A model generated the notes under the pieces. The model was given only the letters and a program-made list of their open reading frames with translations, made no database searches and had not been told where the DNA came from. 64,000 nucleotides of DNA from Gaetbulibacter sp. S0825 (lineage in GTDB: Bacteria > Bacteroidota > Bacteroidia > Flavobacteriales > Flavobacteriaceae), in assembly GCF_011777505.1 (NCBI RefSeq), contig NZ_JAATJT010000002.1, positions 1 through 64,000 of the forward strand. Direction: 5' to 3'. Every line of letters begins with the position of its first letter. The stretch's first letter is position 1. Shown one piece after another: positions 56,174-64,000 of this stretch. The position numbers and the translations under genes are program-made.

Positions 56174-57745
56174 ATGGGTAAGAAAATGCTATTCGTCTTG
56201 TTAGTAATATTAATGAGTTTGTCACTTGTTGGAATTATTTTTGTACAGGCCTATTTTATTAACAATACGTTTAAAAATGAAGATGAGCAGTTTACATTTA
56301 ATGTAAAGAAAGCACTTACCTATACATCAAATAAAGTGGTTGAGCTTGAATATGATTTATATGTAGAAAAGCTTGAAGAGATGTTAGCACAAGGCATTGT
56401 GCCAGATTCTACAACTATAAGTGGAATTATAGTTAGAAAACAATATGATAATGCAAATCAAATAATTGTTTACAATACAAGTGTTGTAGAAGAAAATTTT
56501 AAGATGCCATCGCTCTTTGACATGGGTTTAGATAGTTCTAGTTTTAGTATGTATACAGGGCTTGCAACTAAACAGGTTTTTAGTAATATTGATTTAGATA
56601 ACGGTCTAACAATAGCACCATCGGAAACTACTAAAAATGTTTTTTCGCTAAATAAATTACAGTATGCAACTTTTGAAGCGCAATATAGAGAAGAAGCTAA
56701 AAACACACCTGTTCATTTACGGGTTACAAAAGAAACGATTGAAAAATTATTAAGTAAAAAGTTAACTGAAGATGGTATAGATATTAATTTTGAATATGCC
56801 ATTTATCATAAAGACTTAGCAACAAAAGTGCAGTCTGCTAATTTTGAACCACAAAAATCTAAAACTATTGGAGTTCCAATTTTTTTAGACAATAATGATG
56901 AAAGTGAGTATAAGCTCTATATTAATTTTCCTGATAGAAATAAGTTTATTCTATCATCGATAGTTGGAATGGCAATACTTGCATTAGTATTTACAATCAT
57001 TATAATTATTGCCTATTCAAGTGCCTTGTATCAATTGATAAAACAGCGTCAAATATCACAAATAAAGACCGATTTTATTAATAACATGACACATGAGTTT
57101 AAAACACCAATAGCAACAATAAATTTAGCTTTAGATGCCATACGGAATCCAAAAATTATTAATGATGAAGAAAAGGTAAAACGATACCTTGGAATGATAA
57201 AAGATGAAAACAAACGTATGCATGCACAAGTTGAAAATGTGCTTAGAATATCAAAACTAGAAAAGAACGAACTCAATATTAGTAAGGAACGTGTTGAACT
57301 ACACGACTTAATGCATGATGCAATAATGCACATAGAATTAATTGTTGAGAGTAGAAATGGTTACGTGAAAACACATTTTGATGCTGTAAATTGTGATGTG
57401 CTAGCCAATGAAACCCACTTTACTAACGTTATAGTAAATATGTTGGATAATGCTGTGAAGTATTCTAACGATGAACCTAAAATAGATATATATACAGAGA
57501 ATGTTGGAAATAACATTTTAATAAAGATACAAGATAAAGGTAACGGAATGTCGAAATCCGTTCAAAAAAGGGTGTTTGAGAAGTTTTATAGAGAGCACAC
57601 AGGTGATGTACATAATGTTAAAGGCCATGGATTAGGTCTTGCATATGTAAAAAGAATAGTAGAAGATCATCAAGGTCACGTATCAGTAGAAAGCGAAAAA
57701 GGAAAGGGTAGTACCTTTATTATTAAACTACCATTAATATCATAA
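56174..57745 (+). CDS. Sensor histidine kinase
   Basis: Two membrane helices (about 5-28 and 258-284) enclose a 230-residue periplasmic region without a recognised sensor domain. HisKA follows with His307 (NMTHEFKTPIAT), then the ATPase motifs N (NMLDNAVKYSN), G1 (IQDKGNGMSKSV) and G2 (GHGLGLAYVKRIV). The 523-residue protein should phosphorylate the response regulator encoded seven bases behind it. The ATG at 56174 is preferred over GTG at 56171 because a -7 box stands four bases before it. The signal sensed is unknown. Confidence 0.93.
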   Translation: MGKKMLFVLLVILMSLSLVGIIFVQAYFINNTFKNEDEQFTFNVKKALTYTSNKVVELEYDLYVEKLEEMLAQGIVPDSTTISGIIVRKQYDNANQIIVYNTSVVEENFKMPSLFDMGLDSSSFSMYTGLATKQVFSNIDLDNGLTIAPSETTKNVFSLNKLQYATFEAQYREEAKNTPVHLRVTKETIEKLLSKKLTEDGIDINFEYAIYHKDLATKVQSANFEPQKSKTIGVPIFLDNNDESEYKLYINFPDRNKFILSSIVGMAILALVFTIIIIIAYSSALYQLIKQRQISQIKTDFINNMTHEFKTPIATINLALDAIRNPKIINDEEKVKRYLGMIKDENKRMHAQVENVLRISKLEKNELNISKERVELHDLMHDAIMHIELIVESRNGYVKTHFDAVNCDVLANETHFTNVIVNMLDNAVKYSNDEPKIDIYTENVGNNILIKIQDKGNGMSKSVQKRVFEKFYREHTGDVHNVKGHGLGLAYVKRIVEDHQGHVSVESEKGKGSTFIIKLPLIS

Positions 57746-57752
57746 AATAGCT

Positions 57753-58463
57753 ATGGAAGAGCAAAACAAAAAAATACTTTTAGTTGAAGATGATCCAAAT
57801 TTTGGAACCGTGTTAAAAGACTATTTAAACATGAACGATTACGATGTAGTTCATGCTAAAAATGGTATGGAAGGATTTGAAAAATTTAAAAAAGACGATT
57901 ACGATTTATGCATTCTCGATGTGATGATGCCATATAAAGATGGCTTTACATTGGCGAAAGAAATTCGTGAAAAAAATACCGATGTGCCAATAATTTTCTT
58001 GACTGCAAAAGCCATGAAAGAAGATGTCTTAAAAGGTTATAAAGTAGGAGCAGACGATTATTTAAATAAACCTTTTGATAGTGAAGTTCTATTAATGAAA
58101 ATAAAGGCTATTATGCAACGTAAGGCTACAGATAGTGTTGCAGATAGTAAACAGTTTGAATTTCAAATAGGTGGTTTTCATCTAAACTCAAAACTTCGTT
58201 TTTTAAAATATAATGATGGTGAGCCTGTAAAACTATCACCAAAAGAAAATGAGTTATTACGTTTATTGGCTTTACATGAAAACGATTTAATGCCACGTGA
58301 GCTGGCTTTAACCAAAATATGGCGTGACGATAATTACTTTACTTCAAGAAGTATGGATGTGTACATTGCTAAACTTCGTAAGTATTTAAAATTAGATGAA
58401 AATGTCGAAATATTAAATATTCATGGTGAAGGTTTTAGACTAGTAGTCAATCAAAAAGCATAA
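57753..58463 (+). CDS. OmpR-family response regulator
   Basis: The receiver domain has the acidic pair Asp13-Asp14 (LLVEDDPN), phospho-acceptor Asp56 (CILDVMMPYKDGF), Thr84 and Lys106 (YLNKPFDSE). The C-terminal winged helix at about 135-235 includes LSPKENELLRLLALHEND and RSMDVYIAKLRKYL. The 236-residue protein is a DNA-binding transcription factor. It is paired with the kinase upstream and ends the operon before a terminator. Confidence 0.95.
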   Translation: MEEQNKKILLVEDDPNFGTVLKDYLNMNDYDVVHAKNGMEGFEKFKKDDYDLCILDVMMPYKDGFTLAKEIREKNTDVPIIFLTAKAMKEDVLKGYKVGADDYLNKPFDSEVLLMKIKAIMQRKATDSVADSKQFEFQIGGFHLNSKLRFLKYNDGEPVKLSPKENELLRLLALHENDLMPRELALTKIWRDDNYFTSRSMDVYIAKLRKYLKLDENVEILNIHGEGFRLVVNQKA

Positions 58464-58487
58464 GGAAATTATTTAAGTAGTTAATTT

Positions 58488-58532
58488 AAAATCTGCTATT
58501 TTGAGTTTTATCAAAATTTAGCAGATTTTTTT
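58488..58532. terminator. Bidirectional terminator between convergent genes
   Basis: The 11-bp arms AAAATCTGCTA and TAGCAGATTTT enclose an inner TTTGA/TCAAA hairpin. T-runs on the plus side and A-runs on the other let it serve both the response regulator and the convergent NTF2-like gene. Confidence 0.85.
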
Positions 58533-58536
58533 ATGC

Positions 58537-59052
58537 TTAATACTTTTCAAAATCATCAATTGCAAAGGCATTTTTATATATTTTTTCATTAATGGTGTTG
58601 TCTTCATTAGAATCGTAATCTACCAATAATTTCCATAGATTATCCTCTTTTACCATTATTACGTGAAACTTGCCATAATACGATTGTTCGTTTGGTAACC
58701 CCTCATTTACAGTCAGTTTGTAAATGCCTCTTTCAGACGCTTTAGTATCATTACAAATACGTTCTAAGAACCTAAAAGATATTGTTTGAGGCGTTTTATT
58801 GGTTTTCCAACGAGAGGTATAACCATTTATGTAATCCGTTTTGTTTCTTATTAATTTTGAATTGCCTCCAACACGCACCAGTTCTTCTGCATGTAAGCTA
58901 CCAAATAATTCGTGGTCAAAAGTTTCAAATGCTTTAGTGAAATTTGACCAAACTTGATTATTTATTTCATTTAAACATTTATTTTCTTGAGCTTGAATTT
59001 GTAAAGCAAAGACTATACAGACAAATGAGATAAAGGATTTTAAAGTTTTCAT
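58537..59052 (-). CDS. Exported NTF2-like protein
   Basis: A signal peptide (MKTLKSFISFVCIVFALQIQAQ) precedes a 150-residue domain of SnoaL/DUF4440 type: a helix (NQVWSNFTKAFETFDHELFG), LHAEELVRVGGN, YTSRWKTNK and a closing strand pair (YGKFHVIMVKEDNLWKLLVD). This fold often binds small ligands or catalyses simple reactions; none can be named here. It overlaps miaA by four bases and is the last gene of the minus-strand block. Confidence 0.72.
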   Translation of the reverse strand: MKTLKSFISFVCIVFALQIQAQENKCLNEINNQVWSNFTKAFETFDHELFGSLHAEELVRVGGNSKLIRNKTDYINGYTSRWKTNKTPQTISFRFLERICNDTKASERGIYKLTVNEGLPNEQSYYGKFHVIMVKEDNLWKLLVDYDSNEDNTINEKIYKNAFAIDDFEKY

Positions 59053-59957
59053 AAGTCAATTTGATTTTGTATTTGACTAATAATATAGTCAATATCTGTA
59101 AGGTAATCAAACCAAAGGGTCTCTTCATTTTTTTTAAACCAGGTTAATTGTCGTTTAGCAAAACGACGTGTATTTTTTTTAATTTCAGAAACTGCAAATT
59201 CTAAATCCCAGTCATCATCTAAATGCTTAAAAAGTTCTTTATATCCAACGGTGTTAAGTGCATTTAGGTGTTGGAAGTTTTTAAGGCTTTTTACTTCGTC
59301 TAATAAACCGTTAGTCATCATTGTGTCTACACGCTTATTAATACGTTCATAAATAATGCTTCTATCTGCTTTTAAGCCAACAGAAATAGTTTTAAAATTA
59401 CGTGGTGTTTTGTCTTTGTTTAAAAATGAAGAATAGGGTTTTCCTGTACCAATGCATATTTCTAATGCTCGAATAACGCGATGAGGATTATCTATTGCAA
59501 TTGAATTATAAGCTTTTTTATCTAAGTTTTTTAATTGCTTTTGAAGACTCTCAATTCCGTTTAATTCTAATTCTGTGTTAAGGCGTTTTCTAATTTTCGG
59601 GTCAACATCTGGAAAGTGGTCAAGCCCATTAATTATGGTATCGACATACAAGCCTGAGCCTCCAACCATAACTACAATATTATGTTTATTAAACAATCCA
59701 TTCAAACATTCAATAGCATCTTTTTCAAAAGCACCAACGCTATAGTCTTCTTTTATGGATTTATGATGGATAAAGTGATGCGTAACTTGATTTAATTCTT
59801 CTTGAGTTGGAGCAGCTGTACCAATGTGCATTTCTTTAAAGAATTGTCTTGAATCTGCCGAAATAATCTCTGTATTAAAGTGTTTTGCGAGTTTAATACT
59901 TAAGGATGTTTTTCCAATAGCAGTTGGACCAATAACTGAAATAAGATATTTACTCAT
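59049..59957 (-). CDS. miaA: tRNA dimethylallyltransferase
   Basis: MiaA adds a dimethylallyl group to A37 of tRNAs reading UNN codons. The P-loop VIGPTAIGKTSLSIKL (residues 8-23), SADSRQFFKEMHIGTAAP, and GGSGLYVDTIINGL are diagnostic, and TRRFAKRQLTWFK is the tRNA-binding tail. The 302-residue length is normal. It lies between a channel gene (8-nt overlap) and the NTF2-like gene (4-nt overlap), an operon without functional logic. Confidence 0.96.
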   Translation of the reverse strand: MSKYLISVIGPTAIGKTSLSIKLAKHFNTEIISADSRQFFKEMHIGTAAPTQEELNQVTHHFIHHKSIKEDYSVGAFEKDAIECLNGLFNKHNIVVMVGGSGLYVDTIINGLDHFPDVDPKIRKRLNTELELNGIESLQKQLKNLDKKAYNSIAIDNPHRVIRALEICIGTGKPYSSFLNKDKTPRNFKTISVGLKADRSIIYERINKRVDTMMTNGLLDEVKSLKNFQHLNALNTVGYKELFKHLDDDWDLEFAVSEIKKNTRRFAKRQLTWFKKNEETLWFDYLTDIDYIISQIQNQIDL

Positions 59958-60783
59958 TTAATTTATTTCCGCAACTATGACAATATTCCGCATCATCCCT
60001 ATGATTTTCAGTCATACAATATGGACAAGATTGCGTATTAGTGTGTACGTTGTGTTTATTTATTCTTACAACTTCAGCAGATACAATTCCAGTTGGTACA
60101 GCTAAAATTGCATAACCCATTAACATAATAAATGAAGAAATAAGCTGACCAAGAGCAGAGACAGGAGCGATATCGCCATATCCTACCGTTGTAAGTGTGA
60201 CGATCGCCCAATAGACACTTCTTGGGATACTTGTAAAACCACTATCTTGGCCACTTTCTATTAGGTACATAATAGTACCGAGTATGATGCACAAAATAAA
60301 GACGAATAGTATAAAAACAGATATTTTTGCACGACTCGCCTTCATTGCTCTAGTGAGATTTGTCGATTCACCAATATATCTAGCCAATTTAAGTATTCTA
60401 AAAACTCTTAATAAACGTAATGCTCTTAATGCTACTAACGATTGTGAACCAATAAAGAAAAAAGATAAATATTTAGGAATGGTTGATAATAAATCAATAA
60501 TACCAAAAAAACTAAATGCATATTTAAGAGGTTTTTTAACTGTTATAATTCTTGCAACATACTCTAACGAAAAGAGTATCGTTATTACCCATTCTGCTGA
60601 GTCTAAAAACTTATGATATTTGGAGTCAATGCTTTCAACGCTTTCTAGCATTACAAAAACAATACTTGCTATAATTACGATAAAAAGCACAATATTGAAG
60701 ACCTTACCATTGGGTGTGTCGGCTTCATATAGTATTTCATGAAGTTTATGTCTCCAGCTTTTATTTGTATTGTTATCTGACAA
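59950..60783 (-). CDS. Voltage-gated-type potassium channel with C-terminal zinc ribbon
   Basis: Six membrane helices cover about residues 25-235, including an arginine-bearing S4-like segment (LRALRLLRVFRILKLARYI). The selectivity filter is TLTTVGYGDIAP. After the last helix a cytoplasmic tail ends in a two-pair zinc ribbon (CPYCMTEN, CHSCGNKL). The tail is unusual for Kv-type bacterial channels and might sense metal or redox state or tether a partner. The 277-residue protein is the first reader into miaA. Confidence 0.87.
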   Translation of the reverse strand: MSDNNTNKSWRHKLHEILYEADTPNGKVFNIVLFIVIIASIVFVMLESVESIDSKYHKFLDSAEWVITILFSLEYVARIITVKKPLKYAFSFFGIIDLLSTIPKYLSFFFIGSQSLVALRALRLLRVFRILKLARYIGESTNLTRAMKASRAKISVFILFVFILCIILGTIMYLIESGQDSGFTSIPRSVYWAIVTLTTVGYGDIAPVSALGQLISSFIMLMGYAILAVPTGIVSAEVVRINKHNVHTNTQSCPYCMTENHRDDAEYCHSCGNKLNE

Positions 60784-60813
60784 GTTATTATTTTTTATAA
60801 ATGTAGTAAAAGT

Positions 60814-62811
60814 TTATTGTTTTTTCTTTAGCGCTAATAGCGTCTTTGTTTGGGTGTTTACAATATTACTCATAAATTGCTTTAATGATATATAATAGCC
60901 AACTGAATATCTAGTTTTTTTAAGGTTTATTTTTAACGACATAGTTACTATGTTTCCATCGGTGCTTATAGCAAAAGTATAATCTCCTGCATTTTCTGGT
61001 AAAGTCATTTTTTTGCTTTGAGGAATTTCAGATAATTCATATTTATCTCCTAAATCTAATTGAAAATTGTACATGTAAGCCATTCTGTAACCAAAATCAA
61101 TTGGGTAGGTTCTGTCTTGCAATTTAAATGGGTTTGTAGATATAAATTTATCTATGAAAGGGTCTAAATAAAGGGTTTCCGAAGTTGTTTCTAAATCTGG
61201 ATATTCAATTTGAAATGATTCTTCAAACTTATCATTATTGATTGATTCATTTTTCACCTTATGTTCAATAACCTCCATTTCAACATGGTCGTTTTCAAAA
61301 TCCTCTAAGTATCTTTTAGGGTTAGGGAAATAGTCTTTTTTCTTGCTTAGAGCAAAATAATTACTATATCTAGAGTTAATAGTGCCATTTAATATATTGT
61401 TTTCATTAAATTTTAAATCTACTTGGTATTGAATTAATGAAGAGCTTATACTTACAATATCTATCCATTTGCTACCTTTTTTAAGTGTTAATAACCTTCC
61501 GTAATCATTTAAACATCTAAAAGGTAGTTGACCAAAACTTAAATATTCGTCAGTAGCATCTAGCAAGTAAGGAACATCATCTATTGTTACTTGAGTTATT
61601 AAATAGTTAAAATCAGACAGTACAGGGTAGAGCGTAGTTGCAAATCCATTTTCTCTTGTCGATAATAATACAGGAGTAGACTCTATATTATTAGCAGTGA
61701 GTAAATTGTGCAATAATAAATTTATTTGAGATACATTTCCCGATTTGTTTTTTACTATGTCTTTTATGGATGCATCTGTAAATTTTAAATATTTTTCATT
61801 CCATGTATAATTTTCTTGAACAAAATTATAGATGTTTTTTGCCTTTGTTAATTTATCTTTTTCTTGAGAAATGGATGTACCTAAAAGCCCTTTTACATGG
61901 CTTTCTCTGTTAAATTGCTTCCCTATAGCTGGATGTGATTTTAGTTCTTTATCAACATCTTTCCAAGTTTTTGTAAACCTTTCTACAACACCATTAAAGC
62001 TTGTAGTTTTTTTTAATTCGTAGTCAATTCTAGATAAATAGTTTTTACTTGAAGTCATGTAATCTTCCTCGATAAATGCAGGAATGTTTTTCATGACATA
62101 AATAGAGTTTGTGCAATCTGCAGTTCCAGTATTTGTTAAGGCAATTCCACTTGCATTAGGGTTTAGGGATAAACATTTTTTTTCGATTGTACTTTCGTTT
62201 ATATCTAGTTTTAAAACACCAACGAGTTTAATACCATACTCATAATTCCCTGGAATACTAGTATTATATTGGCTATAAAGCTTTGGGATATCATCCTGAA
62301 ACTCCCATTCTTTATAATTAAACATAAATGGGGATTCTAGTCTATAGCTATAAGTTATAACGCTACCAGAAGAAATTTTAGGCAATGTAAATTTTACAAT
62401 GGTATAGTTTTTATTATAAACCTCTCTAAAAACCTCACTATTTCTAATAGGCGTTTCTCTAATTTGCCCATTCTCTAAATTATGAGTTTTAGCAACTATT
62501 TTGGTGACTTTCTCTTCACGTCTTTTATCATCACTGTTATATAAATAAATTTCAACTGTAGATTCGTTTTCACCATCCTTATTAAGGATTTTTACTTTTT
62601 TTTCAATTTCGGTTATTAACTTATAAGTTTCTTTATGGACATAACTATTACCTTTTTCATAAATAACTAAGGCGTTTGCAGTAGTATCTTTAGCATAAAC
62701 GTTTGTTTGTAAATCGCCCGTGGTTACCTCAATGTTTGATGAATTAAAATTACTTTGGGCATTTAACTGAAATATAAAAAGAAGGCTAAATAGGTTAAGA
62801 ATTTGTTTCAT
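60814..62811 (-). CDS. DUF3857/transglutaminase-like exported protein
   Basis: A signal peptide (MKQILNLFSLLFIFQLNAQ) is followed by the DUF3857 domain at about 40-200 (TYKLITEIEKKVKILNKDGE, KFTLPKISSGSVITYSYRLE). A transglutaminase-like domain at about 270-420 has KNIYNFVQENYTWNEKY, but the usual Cys-His-Asp triad is not obvious: the expected Cys position reads KNKSGNVSQINLLL. A C-terminal beta domain follows. At 665 residues it is complete. Function is unknown; it is probably a periplasmic or surface protein. It overlaps the exonuclease gene by 17 bases. Confidence 0.8.
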   Translation of the reverse strand: MKQILNLFSLLFIFQLNAQSNFNSSNIEVTTGDLQTNVYAKDTTANALVIYEKGNSYVHKETYKLITEIEKKVKILNKDGENESTVEIYLYNSDDKRREEKVTKIVAKTHNLENGQIRETPIRNSEVFREVYNKNYTIVKFTLPKISSGSVITYSYRLESPFMFNYKEWEFQDDIPKLYSQYNTSIPGNYEYGIKLVGVLKLDINESTIEKKCLSLNPNASGIALTNTGTADCTNSIYVMKNIPAFIEEDYMTSSKNYLSRIDYELKKTTSFNGVVERFTKTWKDVDKELKSHPAIGKQFNRESHVKGLLGTSISQEKDKLTKAKNIYNFVQENYTWNEKYLKFTDASIKDIVKNKSGNVSQINLLLHNLLTANNIESTPVLLSTRENGFATTLYPVLSDFNYLITQVTIDDVPYLLDATDEYLSFGQLPFRCLNDYGRLLTLKKGSKWIDIVSISSSLIQYQVDLKFNENNILNGTINSRYSNYFALSKKKDYFPNPKRYLEDFENDHVEMEVIEHKVKNESINNDKFEESFQIEYPDLETTSETLYLDPFIDKFISTNPFKLQDRTYPIDFGYRMAYMYNFQLDLGDKYELSEIPQSKKMTLPENAGDYTFAISTDGNIVTMSLKINLKKTRYSVGYYISLKQFMSNIVNTQTKTLLALKKKQ

Positions 62812-64000
62812 GTTGTTTCTCTAAATTAATGATTTTTAATTTATGTCGTTTTCGTCTTAAATATGTTTGAATAATATGTTGCGAATCGCGATTATGCTCC
62901 ATTGGAGTAATAATATTTTCCAACACCTTCAAGTTATTAATTTGATAATTAAGGTTGTAAAATCCAAAGCCCTTAAACATACCATTTTCAATTAATACTG
63001 CACTGCGCTCATCAACAACACGTCCTCTATCCGAAATTACCATGTTTTGTTTGTCAAACTTGTAATAATCAATAACATTTGAAACTTTTTTATTGTAGAT
63101 TTCAAAAGGTTCTTCATCAATGCATGCACCAAAGCATTGTTTAATTGTATAATTAAAACAATTACTGCTGGTGTTGTGTAACCCTGTGAGTTTTTGACAC
63201 AAATTGTGTTCATCTACTAAATTTGTAATAAAACTCTTGGCGCTTCGCATGTTAGAAAAAGTAATAATAGGTGTTCCTTTCCTATTTATGTTTGCAACCT
63301 TTAAATTAATATATCCACTGTCATCAGTATAGCTAAATAAACCATGAGAAAAGATGTTTTGCTTTAAGGCTCTATTGAAAAAAGGTTTATTTCTCTTAAT
63401 TTCTTCACTTTCTTTTAACAATGCAACAAGTTCGCTTCCAGTATCTTCATAGGTTACTGTTGCTACTTGTAGTTGCATTTTTTTTGATTTTGGATTACTG
63501 CTTGTAAAATGCTGGTTAACGCGCTTTCTAATATTTTTACTTTTTCCAATATAAATAATATCCCCATTTTTATTGTGCATATAGTACACACCAGTAATAG
63601 AAGGAAGCGAATCTATAATATCCAACAATTTAGGCTCCATTTGGTATTTGGGTTCTAGCCTAATGGATTCTTTAATAATATTCTTGTTTAGATCTTTTGA
63701 AAGTAACATTTTAAACAACTTTACAGTTGCTTGAGCGTCACCAGCTGCTCTATGTCTATCGCTTACTGGAATTCCTAACGACCTTGTGAGTTTTCCAAGA
63801 CTGTAAGAGTCTTCTTGAGGAATTAAATCTTTTGCAAGTTCAACAGTGCATAAGGTTTCTTTGCTAAAGTCAAAACCTAAACGTCTAAATTCGGTTCGTA
63901 ATATGCGATAGTCAAATTTCGCATTGTGAGCCACTAGAATAGTGTCTTGGGTGATTTCTACAATACGCTTTGCGATTTCATAAAATTTTGGAGCGCTTCG
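62795..64000 (-). CDS. DnaQ-type exonuclease fused to GIY-YIG nuclease domain (5'-truncated by window)
   Basis: The frame stays open to 64000 (RSAPKFYEIAKRIVEI precedes the apparent GTG at 63934), so the N-terminus is outside. The visible part of the exonuclease has VAHNAKFDYRILRTEF and the ExoIII motif HRAAGDAQATVKLF. After a linker a GIY-YIG domain begins (GVYYMHNKNGDIIYIGKSKN, then RKRVNQHF), followed by a UvrC-like middle region (LCQKLTGLHNTSSNCF). The layout resembles DnaQ-UvrC/Cho fusions, suggesting excision repair or proofreading of damaged DNA. It leads the operon with DUF3857. Confidence 0.88.
   Translation of the reverse strand, partial: RSAPKFYEIAKRIVEITQDTILVAHNAKFDYRILRTEFRRLGFDFSKETLCTVELAKDLIPQEDSYSLGKLTRSLGIPVSDRHRAAGDAQATVKLFKMLLSKDLNKNIIKESIRLEPKYQMEPKLLDIIDSLPSITGVYYMHNKNGDIIYIGKSKNIRKRVNQHFTSSNPKSKKMQLQVATVTYEDTGSELVALLKESEEIKRNKPFFNRALKQNIFSHGLFSYTDDSGYINLKVANINRKGTPIITFSNMRSAKSFITNLVDEHNLCQKLTGLHNTSSNCFNYTIKQCFGACIDEEPFEIYNKKVSNVIDYYKFDKQNMVISDRGRVVDERSAVLIENGMFKGFGFYNLNYQINNLKVLENIITPMEHNRDSQHIIQTYLRRKRHKLKIINLEKQHETNS

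Overview
The window is A+T-rich chromosomal DNA from a member of the Flavobacteriaceae (Bacteroidota). The basis is: T9SS C-terminal sorting domains; a DUF4249 lipoprotein paired with a TonB-dependent receptor; flavobacterial families DUF6090, DUF6095, DUF6913 and DUF4835; the bamD-rpoZ-coaBC-DUF4835-recN gene order; a monomeric NADP isocitrate dehydrogenase; a long-form GAPDH; and promoters of the Bacteroidota type (TTG, then TAnnTTTG) in place of -35/-10 boxes. Genus cannot be decided from this sequence. No tRNA, CRISPR array, prophage or intact insertion sequence was seen.

Layout. 1-96: the 3' end of a 5S rRNA and its terminator close an rRNA operon. 180-8044: a DinB-like protein, murQ with DUF6095, a TonB receptor/DUF4249 pair, icd, and a pentapeptide-repeat protein. 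8045-8762: about 700 bp without genes, bounded by two terminators, possibly a structured RNA. 8763-9915: rplS and trmD. 9979-13682: the most irregular part, with three abutting compound palindromes, a DUF6090 gene, a pseudogene joining an NhaA N-terminus to a GNAT C-terminus, an ECF42-type sigma factor with its YCII partner, and the intact GNAT gene. 13795-17525: a coiled-coil membrane protein, GAPDH and an HtrA protease. 17686-21701: dapF, GNAT, mltG, DUF2279 and a lysozyme-like protein, largely cell-wall related. 21698-28059 (minus strand): an RsmI-like methylase, two secreted PQQ-type sugar dehydrogenases, an LMW phosphatase and dnaA.

28265-33678: housekeeping genes (thioesterase, YigZ, EamA, HAD, ribD, GNAT, prmC, LOG). 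33675-39121: a compact operon of a GH20 lipoprotein, CutC and a GH2 mannosidase lipoprotein. 39182-44135: ligA, membrane proteins and a UshA-type nucleotidase split over two genes. 44268-51633: DUF6913-dapA, then bamD-rpoZ-coaBC-DUF4835-recN and fabI. 51865-58463: a T9SS-secreted protein, then GT2-YbbR-coaE and a two-component system. 58537-64000 (minus strand): an NTF2-like protein, miaA, a potassium channel, a DUF3857 protein and a DnaQ/GIY-YIG fusion that runs off the window.

The observations most worth following are: the stacked palindromes beside DUF6090; a recurrent promoter layout in which the -7 box sits exactly four bases before the start codon (leaderless mRNAs); the candidate RNA at 8100-8650; the NhaA/GNAT chimera; and the CutC gene locked inside a glycosidase operon.
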